Assembly (NCBI GenBank): GCA_910577915.1
Contig: CAJTOM010000003.1
Span: forward strand, 32,268 to 63,463
Length of the DNA: 31,196 nt
Reading direction: 5' to 3'
Source: an uncultured Oscillospiraceae bacterium
GTDB taxonomy: Bacteria > Bacillota > Clostridia > Oscillospirales > Oscillospiraceae
Positions 21,410-28,731 of this stretch are shown here, piece by piece (the stretch's first letter is position 1; each line of letters begins with the position of its first letter). Both the position numbers and the translations under genes were made by a program. Below the pieces are notes generated by a model, which worked only from the letters and a program-made list of their open reading frames with translations, was not told the DNA's origin and made no database searches.

Positions 21410-24130
21410 ATGAAATTAAGCAGAAAATGGCTCAATGAGTTCGTCGCCGTTGACGCCGGCGATAAAGAGTTCGCCGAGGCCATGACCCTCTCCGGCTCCA
21501 AGGTGGAGACCACCGAGGACCTGGGGGCGGAGATCAAAAACGTGGTGGTGGGCCGCATCGAGAAGATGGAGCGCCACCCCGACAGCGACCACATGTGGGT
21601 CTGCCGGCTGGACGTGGGCAAGGATGAGCCCGTTCAGATCGTCACCGGGGCCTGGAACATCCACGAGGGGGATCTGGTCCCCGTGGCCCTGCACAAGTCC
21701 ACCCTCCCCGGCGGGAAGAAGATCGAGCGGGGCAAGCTGCGGGGCGTCCTCTCCGACGGTATGCTCTGCTCCCTCGGCGAGCTGGGCCTGGACGAGCGGG
21801 ACTTCCCCTACGCCGCCGTCACCGCCGCCGCCCTTTTGAACGACTACAAGCCCATCGACCCGGAGAAGCCCTCCATCCCGGCGGGCATCAAGCCGGGGGA
21901 TAAGGTTTACGGCCCGGTCATATGCGCAGGCGTGGCCAATGTCTCCTCCGCCGGAGACGGCAAGTGGGAGTGTACGCTGATCCGCACGGAGGATGACAGT
22001 CCCTGCGCTACTACGCTGGTGACAGACTGTCAAAATCTTCACCAGTTTGATTTGGTGGCTTACAATACAAAGACAAACGCCGTCTGCACCCTCTCCGACC
22101 TCCGCGCGGAGCAGCGGGAGTTCCCCCACTGCATTAACGACGGCATCTTCGTCCTCCATGAGCCCTGCCGGCCCGGCGACGACATCCGGCCCGTCATCAA
22201 CGCCGACGACCGCGTGGTGGAGTTCGAGATCACCCCCAACCGCCCCGACTGCCTCAGCGTCATCGGCCTGGCCCGGGAGGTGTCCGCCACCTTCGACACG
22301 CCCCTCACCCTCCGCGAGCCGGTGGTGAAGGGCGGCGGCCCCGGCGTGCTGACGGAGCTGCTGGACGTGGAGACCCCGGACCCGGACCTCTGCCCCCGGT
22401 ATACCGCCCGGATGGTCCGGAATGTAAAGATCGGCCCCTCCCCCAAGTGGATGCGGGAGCGCCTGCGGAGCATGGGCGTGCGGCCCATCAACAACATCGT
22501 GGACATCACCAACTATGTCATGCTGGAGTACGGCCAGCCTATGCACGCCTTCGACTACCGCTACGTCAAGGGCGGGAAGATCGTGGTCCGCCGGGCCCGG
22601 GAGGGGGAGGAGCTGACCACCCTGGACGGAAACGTGCGGAAGCTGACGGCCAACATGCTGGTCATCGCCGACGAGACCCGGGCCGTGGGCCTTGCGGGCA
22701 TCATGGGCGGCGAGAACAGCGAGATCGTGGACGACACCGCGGACGTGGTCTTCGAGTCCGCCAACTTTGACGGCACCTGCATCCGCAAGGCGGCCCTCGC
22801 CCTGGGCATGCGCACCGAGGCGTCCGCCAAGTTCGAGAAGGGCCTGGACCCCCTGAACACCCTCCCCGCCGTCAACCGGGCCTGCGAGCTGGTGGAGCTG
22901 CTGGGGGCCGGAGAGGTGGTGGACGGCGTCATCGACGTGCTCAACCGCGTCCCCCAGCCCCGGACCATCACCATGGACCCGGCCCGTGTCAACGCCCTGC
23001 TGGGCACGGATGTCGCCGCTGCGGACATGTACCAATATCTGGAGCGGGTGGAGATCCACACCGGGGACCGTAGCTTCCCCGACGGCCCCGCCCAGGTGTC
23101 CGTCCCCTCCTGGCGGGGCGATGTGGAGGGCATAGCCGACCTTGCCGAGGAGGTGGCCCGGTTCCACGGCTACAACAATATCCCCGCCGCCCTCATGCGG
23201 GGCCAGACCACCCTGGGCGGCTACACCCCCGCCCAGGAGGCGGAGCGCCGCCTGGGCCGCCTGTGCCGGTCCTGCGGGTACAGTGAAATCATCACCTACT
23301 CCTTCATCTCCCCGGCGGCCTACGACAAGATCGCCTGGGCTCCCGACGAGCCCCTGCGCCAGTCTCTGCGGATTCTCAACCCCCTGGGGGAGGACACCTC
23401 CATCATGCGTACCACCGCCCTGCCCTCCATGCTGGAGATTCTGGCCCGGAACTGCAACTACCGCAGCCGGGCGGTGAAGCTCTACGAGATCGGGAAAATC
23501 TACCTCCCCGGCGGCCCCGACGGCCTGGCCAGCGAGCCGAAGATGCTCACCCTGGGCGCCTACGGGGCGGACATGGACTTCTTCGCCCTCAAGGGCGCGG
23601 TGGAGGCCATACTCCGGGATTTGCGGGTGGCGGATGTGACCTTCACCGCCTGCAAGGACGACCCCTCCTACCACCCCGGCCGCTGCGCGGGCGTATACGC
23701 CGGCGGGCGGCAGCTGGGCGTGGTGGGCCAGATACACCCCGCCGTGGCGGCCAACTACGGCGTGGAGGAGGCCCTCTACTGCGCGGAGCTGAGCTTTGAG
23801 GCCCTGCTGGAGGTCCGGGGGCCCGGCGCGGTGTACGCCCCGCTGCCCCGGTTCCCTGCGGTGAGCCGGGACATCGCGGTGGTGTGCCGCGAGGAGGTCA
23901 CCGTAGGCGAGCTGGAGGCCTGCATCCGCCGTTCCGGCGGGAAGCTGCTGCGTGGGGTGGAGCTGTTCGACATCTACCGCGGCAGGGGTGTTGAGGGCAA
24001 GAGCGTGGCCTTCAGCCTGACCCTCCGTTCCGACGAGGGCAGCATCACCGCCGCCCAGGCGGACGAGGAGATTGCCGCCGTCCTGTCGGCGCTGGAGAAG
24101 GAGCTGGGCGCGTCCCTGCGGGCGGGCTAA
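21410..24130 (+). CDS. pheT: Phenylalanine-tRNA ligase beta subunit
   Basis: This 906-residue protein is about 100 longer than most PheT. The usual parts are present: the tRNA-binding OB domain (about 44-155; HPDSDHMWVCRLDV), the B3/B4 editing region, a B5 domain (about 500-580), the catalytic-like core domains and a C-terminal ferredoxin-fold anticodon-binding domain (PRFPAVSRDIAVVC onward, about 805-906). The extra length lies mainly at residues 168-240, where a second OB-like segment (see findings) repeats the pattern of the first. Beta binds tRNA and edits mischarged tyrosine. The gene follows pheS after 18 bases and ends before a strong terminator. Confidence 0.95.
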   Translation: MKLSRKWLNEFVAVDAGDKEFAEAMTLSGSKVETTEDLGAEIKNVVVGRIEKMERHPDSDHMWVCRLDVGKDEPVQIVTGAWNIHEGDLVPVALHKSTLPGGKKIERGKLRGVLSDGMLCSLGELGLDERDFPYAAVTAAALLNDYKPIDPEKPSIPAGIKPGDKVYGPVICAGVANVSSAGDGKWECTLIRTEDDSPCATTLVTDCQNLHQFDLVAYNTKTNAVCTLSDLRAEQREFPHCINDGIFVLHEPCRPGDDIRPVINADDRVVEFEITPNRPDCLSVIGLAREVSATFDTPLTLREPVVKGGGPGVLTELLDVETPDPDLCPRYTARMVRNVKIGPSPKWMRERLRSMGVRPINNIVDITNYVMLEYGQPMHAFDYRYVKGGKIVVRRAREGEELTTLDGNVRKLTANMLVIADETRAVGLAGIMGGENSEIVDDTADVVFESANFDGTCIRKAALALGMRTEASAKFEKGLDPLNTLPAVNRACELVELLGAGEVVDGVIDVLNRVPQPRTITMDPARVNALLGTDVAAADMYQYLERVEIHTGDRSFPDGPAQVSVPSWRGDVEGIADLAEEVARFHGYNNIPAALMRGQTTLGGYTPAQEAERRLGRLCRSCGYSEIITYSFISPAAYDKIAWAPDEPLRQSLRILNPLGEDTSIMRTTALPSMLEILARNCNYRSRAVKLYEIGKIYLPGGPDGLASEPKMLTLGAYGADMDFFALKGAVEAILRDLRVADVTFTACKDDPSYHPGRCAGVYAGGRQLGVVGQIHPAVAANYGVEEALYCAELSFEALLEVRGPGAVYAPLPRFPAVSRDIAVVCREEVTVGELEACIRRSGGKLLRGVELFDIYRGRGVEGKSVAFSLTLRSDEGSITAAQADEEIAAVLSALEKELGASLRAG
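21911..22129 (+). repeat. Segment encoding a probable second OB-fold domain in PheT
   Basis: Residues 168-240 repeat the first OB domain in outline: D60-xx-W-x-C matches D183-xx-W-x-C, and VTGAWNIHEGDLV (78-90) matches VTDCQNLHQFDLV (204-216). Base use here is slightly more AT-rich than in the rest of pheT. Confidence 0.6.
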
Positions 24131-24153
24131 AACGACATATGCCATAAAAACGA

Positions 24154-24184
24154 GGCCGGGAGCACTGCTCCCGGCCCTCTTTTT
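24154..24184 (+). terminator. Terminator after pheT
   Basis: A 10-pair stem (GGCCGGGAGC with GCTCCCGGCC, loop ACT) is followed by CTCTTTTT, 23 bases after the pheT stop. Confidence 0.85.
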
Positions 24185-24274
24185 GCGCCCAAATCCCCCC
24201 CAAAAAGCAAAATGCCGGGCAGCAATTCAGTCCGCTCCGGCAAAATAGGGAGAGCCTGTTTGAAAATGGATGCA

Positions 24275-24306
24275 AACAGGGGGCGGGCTTCGGCCCGCCC
24301 CCTGTT
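24275..24306 (-). terminator. Terminator after the helicase-loader gene
   Basis: A perfect 14-pair stem (24275-24288 with 24293-24306) with a four-base loop lies just after the loader stop on the minus strand. A weak T-rich stretch follows on that strand. It is very stable and may act for both strands. Confidence 0.55.
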
Positions 24307-24341
24307 CCGCTGTTCTCTCATCCCACAGCGCAGTCCATCCG

Positions 24342-25343
24342 TCATCTGTCCCTCTTCAGCAGGCGAATATCCTCCCCGAAGAACACCAGGCACCCGTACT
24401 CCCCCTGGACCCTGGACAGCACCGCCTCCCCGTAGCGCCGCCCCAGCTCCTGTACGGACAGGTTGGTGGACAGCAGCGTACTCTTCCGGCTCAGAAGCCG
24501 CTCGTTGACCAGCCGGTAAACCGTGGCCTGGACGAAGGAGGTGAGCATCTCCGTGCCCAGATCGTCCATAATGAGCAGGTCGCAGTGGAGGCACCGTTCA
24601 ATCTCCCGCTCCGGGTCCTCGCCGGGCAGGCCCTCCCGTCCGAACTTGCCGCTCTCGAAGCTCTGGAAGATGTGGGCGGCGGTGTCGTAGACCACGGAGA
24701 ACCCCCTGCCGCTGACCTCCCGGGCGATGCAGGCGGACAGAAAGGTCTTCCCCAGCCCCGGGGGGCCGGTAAAGAGGAGGTTGCCGCTGCCGTAAGCGAA
24801 GGTGCGGGCGAAGCCCGTGCAGATGTCGAAGACGATCTCCATATTCTCCCTGGGGCTGCGGCCGTAGCTCTCCCAGGCCTGGGTACCGTACCAGTCGAAG
24901 GAGAAGGTCTCAAAGGACTGGCTGCCCAGGTCCAGCAGCCGGCTCAGCCGCCGGTTCTGTTCCTGGGTGTAGTAGCGCATCAGGCACCGGCAGACCGCGC
25001 CGTCGGCCAGGCAGCCGCTGTCCTGGCACTGGGGGCAGGCGGGCGCGTCGTCCACGTAGTCGTAGGGGTACCCGGCCCCCACCAGGGCCTCCGCCCGCTC
25101 CCGCTGGAGCGCCAGATTGCGCCCCTCCAGCTCCCGCAGGGCGGGCTCCGGGTCCTCCTCCCGCTCAAAGGCGGCCAGCAGCAGCTGGGCTGCGGCCCCC
25201 CGCAGCTCCCGGTCGATCTCCGCCACCCGCGGCAGACGGCGTTCGATCTCCTCCCGCCGCCGCTCCAGCTCGGCCCGGCGCGCCTCCCGGTCCGCCAGAA
25301 AGCGCCGCCGCGCGGCGGCCAGAATGGTTCCATCCAGCGACAT
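24342..25343 (-). CDS. dnaI: DnaI/DnaC-type replicative helicase loader
   Basis: The 333-residue protein has an N-terminal coiled-coil region (about 1-85), a cysteine cluster (C103, C106, C111, C118, C120) that fits the zinc-binding part of DnaI loaders, and an AAA ATPase with Walker A TGPPGLGKT (about 192-200) and Walker B LLIMDDLG (about 255-262). It should load the replicative helicase onto DNA during initiation and restart. The ATG directly abuts the dnaD stop (TAAATG), so the two are coupled. It lies closer to DnaI/DnaC than to IS21 IstB proteins because of the cysteine-rich N-terminus and the dnaD partner, although IstB-like proteins share the ATPase. Confidence 0.87.
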   Translation of the reverse strand: MSLDGTILAAARRRFLADREARRAELERRREEIERRLPRVAEIDRELRGAAAQLLLAAFEREEDPEPALRELEGRNLALQRERAEALVGAGYPYDYVDDAPACPQCQDSGCLADGAVCRCLMRYYTQEQNRRLSRLLDLGSQSFETFSFDWYGTQAWESYGRSPRENMEIVFDICTGFARTFAYGSGNLLFTGPPGLGKTFLSACIAREVSGRGFSVVYDTAAHIFQSFESGKFGREGLPGEDPEREIERCLHCDLLIMDDLGTEMLTSFVQATVYRLVNERLLSRKSTLLSTNLSVQELGRRYGEAVLSRVQGEYGCLVFFGEDIRLLKRDR

Positions 25344-26300
25344 TTACTGCCCCTCCTTCGTCTCGTTGAGCTGGCGGCGGTACCGCTCCATCCGGGCCAT
25401 ATCCGCCAGGGGCGCGCCGTCGTCCTGGGGGCGCTTCTGGCGCTGCTGGCGGGGGGAGGCGGGCCTGTCCCCCTCCCGGACCTGGGCCAGGGTGTGGAGG
25501 CCCTTCTGGTGCCAGGAGGAGAGGATTTTGTGCATATAGGCCCACTTGAGCTCCTTGCACTTGAGGATGGTTTTGTCGTAGGCCAGCTCCAGGGCCTCGT
25601 CCTCGAAGCCCATGCCGCTCCACTCCGCCAGATAGCGCTCCTCGCTGGGGCCCGGCTTCCGGTCCCCCAGGCCCAGCAGGCCCATGAGCCGGGGGATGCT
25701 CTCCCGGCGGCGCTGGCTGTCTCGGATGTAGGCGGCGGCGCTCTCCTGGTCCATGAGCCCCAGCCGGGCCCAGGTGTAGCCCTCCCGCTCGATCTGGCGC
25801 ATGGTGGGCCTTCGGCCGGGGCCGAAGCGGGCGGCGGTCCGCTCCGCGCAGAAGCCCACCAGCAGGAAGATCACGTCCGCCGGCAGCCCCAGCTGGTCGT
25901 ACAGCCCCAGCAGCGCCGCCAGATCGGGGGTGGTCAGCCGCTTGCCCAGCTTCTCCTCCACCGCGCCGGTGAGAGCGGCGAACTCCCCGCCCTCCAGCGC
26001 CCTGGCCAGATCGGCCCGCGTGTACTCCGCCGGCTTCTCCTCCGGCTCCGGGGGGGCGGCGGGCCCCGGCAGGCCCACCAGCTCCAGCCCCGCCAGGGCC
26101 TCCAGGGCCCTGCGGAACCGGGGCCCGTCCCACTTCAGCCGGGCGCGGACCTTCTCGCCGTCCATGGCGCCCCGGTTCTGGACCACGGCGATGTAGAGCA
26201 GGGCGGCGTCCCCGTCGCCGGCCTCCAGAAGCCGCCGGACCGCCGGGCCGGACAGGGCCACGCCCTCGTCCTCCGGCAGATGCAGAATATAGCCGCTGAT
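25344..26300 (-). CDS. dnaD: DnaD-type primosome protein, non-canonical start
   Basis: This protein of about 318 residues has two DnaD/DnaB-like helical domains, the second clear in WSGMGFEDEALELAYDKTI and KWAYMHKILSSWHQKG near the C-terminus. It would help open the origin or a fork and recruit the loader encoded next. No ATG, GTG or TTG fits in frame: AGGAGAGGAGG (26319-26309) lies 8 bases before ATC at 26300, and a promoter at 26332-26360 places the transcript start near 26325. An ATC start is therefore the best reading, with ATT at 26288 second. A reading extended to 26558 would lie upstream of that promoter. Homologues seem to begin with a Met-Ser-Gly-Tyr-like string, which matches Ile-Ser-Gly-Tyr here; this is my memory and not a search. 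Confidence 0.82.
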   Translation of the reverse strand: MSGYILHLPEDEGVALSGPAVRRLLEAGDGDAALLYIAVVQNRGAMDGEKVRARLKWDGPRFRRALEALAGLELVGLPGPAAPPEPEEKPAEYTRADLARALEGGEFAALTGAVEEKLGKRLTTPDLAALLGLYDQLGLPADVIFLLVGFCAERTAARFGPGRRPTMRQIEREGYTWARLGLMDQESAAAYIRDSQRRRESIPRLMGLLGLGDRKPGPSEERYLAEWSGMGFEDEALELAYDKTILKCKELKWAYMHKILSSWHQKGLHTLAQVREGDRPASPRQQRQKRPQDDGAPLADMARMERYRRQLNETKEGQ

Positions 26301-26331
26301 CGGGACCGCCTCCTCTCCTGTTTCTGACGCT

Positions 26332-26360
26332 ATTCTACACGAAAAGCCCGCTCCCGTAAA
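26332..26360 (-). promoter_or_regulatory. Promoter of dnaD-dnaI
   Basis: On the minus strand, TTTACG (26360-26355), 17 bases and TAGAAT (26337-26332). It leaves a leader of about 25 bases that contains the strong ribosome site. Confidence 0.6.
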
Positions 26361-26458
26361 GGGGAAATTCCGTCCCGCCGCGAAAACCCCCGAAACCGGT
26401 CCCGTCGGCCCTGTTACCGATAGATACGAATTTGTATCCGAATCGTAAGGGAATCGAA

Positions 26459-26487
26459 ACGACTTTGACACAAGAATGTGGTAGGAT
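26459..26487 (+). promoter_or_regulatory. Promoter of the membrane-anchored protein gene
   Basis: TGG before TAGGAT (26482-26487) matches the extended -10 pattern of other promoters here, with ACGACT 17 bases upstream as a weak -35. Alternatively TTGACA (26465-26470) pairs with TACCAT (26487-26492) across 16 bases. Either places the start near 26495. Confidence 0.5.
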
Positions 26488-26560
26488 ACCATCAGCGGAT
26501 CCCCGGCGGGAGGCCGGGGCGGACCCGCTCTACATAGAGAAAGAGGAGGTACACCCATTC

Positions 26561-27511
26561 ATGTTGACAAAGATAAAGAATCTGAGCACGAAGGCCAAGG
26601 CGGGCCTGGGGGCGGGCCTGGCGCTGCTGGCGGCGGCGGGCGTGGGCCTGGGCGTCTGGCAGCCCTGGAAGCAGGCCCCGGAGGAGCCCGTGGAGCCCGT
26701 CAATCCCCCCCAGCAGGTCCAGGGCCCCCGGGAGCCGGAGGTCCAGGGCCCCCAGATCCAGGTGGGCGGCGAGACCGTCAACTGCACCGTCTACACCGGC
26801 CAGGGCTGGAGCATCTGCGTGCCCGAGGACTGGACCGCGGAGGAGCGGGGGGAGAACGGCGTCCTGCTCTCCTCCGGGGACGGGGCGGAGATGACCCTGG
26901 AGCTCCTGTCCGGCGGCGGCAATACCGGCAGCTTCGCCGCCATCTCCGGCGGGGAGGAGGGAGCGGAGATGACCCTGCGCTTTTACGCCGGCGCCGGCGA
27001 GCCGGCGCCCGTTCTCACCGCCTCCGCCCCGGCGGACCGGTGGAATCAGTACGACAAGCTCTTCGCCGCCCTGGCCCGGACCCTGACCGTGGGGCAGGAC
27101 AAACCCTTCGCGGAGATTTTCGTGGTGCCCCAGGAGCCGGACTGGCAGGAGGCCGACGGCATGACCGTGCTCTTTTTGGACAAGGACGGCTTCGTCCTGG
27201 ACGAGGAGGTCCAGAAAGCCGTGGAGGCCTACATGCTCTCCTGGCCCGAGGAGGAGCGGGAGGGCTATACCGGCCGCTACCGGGTGGACGGCATCGCCTG
27301 GGATGTCAGCTATACCGGCCTGACAGAGAACTACATCGACGTCTTCCGGGCCGGCGTGGCCTTTGAGGAGAGCGGCGGCGGCTGGACCGCCATGTCCGGC
27401 GGTGTCCTCCTGGCGGTACATACCGACGGCAGCTCTGTGGAGCGCACCCAGTGGCTCAACGGCGGCGCGGCGGAGAGCCTGGAGGAGCTGGCGGGGCTGC
27501 TGGCGCAGTAG
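26561..27511 (+). CDS. Membrane-anchored extracellular protein of unknown function
   Basis: The 316-residue protein has a short basic N-terminus (MLTKIKNLSTKAKAGLG) and one hydrophobic segment (about 16-36), then a Pro-rich linker (about 40-65, with VEPVNPPQQVQGP and EPEVQGPQ) and an acidic globular part (about 66-316). It lacks a lipobox cysteine, so it is probably held by an uncleaved signal anchor outside the cell. No catalytic motif is recognisable. The two parts, 66-180 and 185-300, may be domains, but I see no strong internal repeat. The ATG has AGAGGAGG 11 bases upstream. It has its own promoter and a strong terminator, so it is a single-gene transcript. Confidence 0.75.
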   Translation: MLTKIKNLSTKAKAGLGAGLALLAAAGVGLGVWQPWKQAPEEPVEPVNPPQQVQGPREPEVQGPQIQVGGETVNCTVYTGQGWSICVPEDWTAEERGENGVLLSSGDGAEMTLELLSGGGNTGSFAAISGGEEGAEMTLRFYAGAGEPAPVLTASAPADRWNQYDKLFAALARTLTVGQDKPFAEIFVVPQEPDWQEADGMTVLFLDKDGFVLDEEVQKAVEAYMLSWPEEEREGYTGRYRVDGIAWDVSYTGLTENYIDVFRAGVAFEESGGGWTAMSGGVLLAVHTDGSSVERTQWLNGGAAESLEELAGLLAQ

Positions 27512-27531
27512 AGGCCCGCAAAAAATAAAGC

Positions 27532-27572
27532 GGAGGGAAGTTGCACCGCGGCGTGCAACTTCCCTCCTTTTT
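27532..27572 (+). terminator. Terminator after the membrane-anchored protein gene
   Basis: A perfect 15-pair stem (27532-27546 with 27553-27567) and a six-base loop are followed by five T. It is one of the strongest terminators in the window. Confidence 0.88.
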
Positions 27573-27844
27573 CCGCCCCTCTATTGTAGGGAGCACCACC
27601 ACCGCGGTAACCAAGTCCGAAAGTAAGTGCGACCAGGCCGGGTACCGGGCCGCGTGCGGCGGGGTCAAGAAGACCGCACAGAGCGCACCTTGACAACGCA
27701 ATAACCGATAAAAGCAGGGCGTTCCGCACCTCCCCGGCGCAGTGCGCAGCGCTATAGAGCGGGAGCCCCGCCGTTCCGGCGGGGCTCCTCTGACGGAAGA
27801 ATCCACAACAAAGCGTATTGATCGCATCTGAAAATACGAATTGT
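27573..27844. other. Gene-free convergent spacer with hairpins
   Basis: No supported gene lies here. The spacer sits between two convergent genes. It holds an 11-pair hairpin, GGAGCCCCGCC with GGCGGGGCTCC (27762-27788), GC-rich repeats, and an isolated TTGACA near 27691 with no good -10. The hairpin has no T-run on either strand. A weak open reading on the minus strand runs across it but has no ribosome site. Confidence 0.5.
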
Positions 27845-28660
27845 TTACAGAATCGCCTCCAGCACCGGGGCCAGCCACTGGCCCTGGAAGTCCTCGATGC
27901 GTCCCTGGTCCGCCAGCTGGGCCAGCTGGGGGTCGATGGGCATCCTGGCCAGGAGGGGCAGGCCGTGGGCCTGGGCGGCGGCCTGGGTTTTGCCCTGGCC
28001 AAAGAGGGGGATTTCCCTGCCGCAGTCGGGGCAGAGGAGATAGCTCATGTTCTCCACCAGCCCCAGGATGGGCACGCCCATCATCTCCGCCATCTTCACG
28101 GCCTTTTCCACCACCATGCCCACCAGCTCCTGGGGGGAGGCCACCACCACGATGCCGTCCAGGGGCAGGGACTGGAAGACGCTGAGGGCCACGTCCCCGG
28201 TGCCCGGCGGCATATCCACGAAGAGGTAGTCCACATCCCAGATCACGTCGGTCCAGAACTGGGTCACCACCCCGCCGATGACAGGCCCCCGCCAGAGGAC
28301 CGGGTCCGTCTCGTCATCCAACAGCAGGTTGACGCTCATCAGCTCGATGCCGCCGCCGGAGAGGACGGGGAGCATCCCCCGCTCGTCGGCCATGGCCCGC
28401 TGATGGATGCCGAAGGCCCTGGGGATGGAGGGGCCGGTGACATCGGCATCCAGCACGCCCACCTTATAGCCGGCCCGGCGGGTCAGCACCGCCAGCTGGC
28501 TGGTGACCATGGACTTGCCCACGCCTCCCTTGCCGGAGACGACGCCGTAGACCTTACCCACCCGCGCGGCGGGGTTGTGGGCTTTGAGGAGGGACTGGGG
28601 CTCTGTGCGCTCCCCGCAGCTCTCGCCGCAGGTGCTGCAATCGTGGGTACACTCAGACAT
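27845..28660 (-). CDS. mrp: Mrp/NBP35-type Fe-S cluster carrier ATPase
   Basis: The 271-residue protein has an N-terminal cysteine cluster (C4, C8, C11, C15), a deviant Walker A SGKGGVGKS (42-50), DADVTGPSIPRAFG (about 72-85), VDMPPGTGD and the ENMSYLLCPDCG motif that ends in the bridging CxxC. This is the Mrp/NBP35/ApbC layout; such proteins hold a [4Fe-4S] cluster between two subunits and pass it to target enzymes. The start has AAAGGAG 9 bases upstream. It lies 71 bases after the SMC-like gene, so they may share a transcript. The Vor enzyme and ferredoxin in this window would need clusters, but no direct link is shown. Confidence 0.9.
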   Translation of the reverse strand: MSECTHDCSTCGESCGERTEPQSLLKAHNPAARVGKVYGVVSGKGGVGKSMVTSQLAVLTRRAGYKVGVLDADVTGPSIPRAFGIHQRAMADERGMLPVLSGGGIELMSVNLLLDDETDPVLWRGPVIGGVVTQFWTDVIWDVDYLFVDMPPGTGDVALSVFQSLPLDGIVVVASPQELVGMVVEKAVKMAEMMGVPILGLVENMSYLLCPDCGREIPLFGQGKTQAAAQAHGLPLLARMPIDPQLAQLADQGRIEDFQGQWLAPVLEAIL

Positions 28661-28731
28661 AGAACATTTCTCCTTTACAACCTGTGATTTAATGAAACTA
28701 TATTACAAATAGTTTTCAAAAACCGGACCGT

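Noticed and set aside
21416..24145. Very long open reading on the minus strand opposite pheT
   Set aside because: It mirrors the codon structure of pheT, is rich in Gly, Val and His, has no family-like motif and no ribosome site. It is a shadow of the real gene in GC-rich DNA.
26301..26558. N-terminal extension of DnaD up to 26558
   Set aside because: The region has promoters for both neighbouring genes and reads as non-homologous peptide. The strong ribosome site lies downstream of it.
27456..27878. Open reading on the minus strand across the spacer
   Set aside because: It crosses the 15-pair terminator, overlaps neighbouring genes and lacks a ribosome site.
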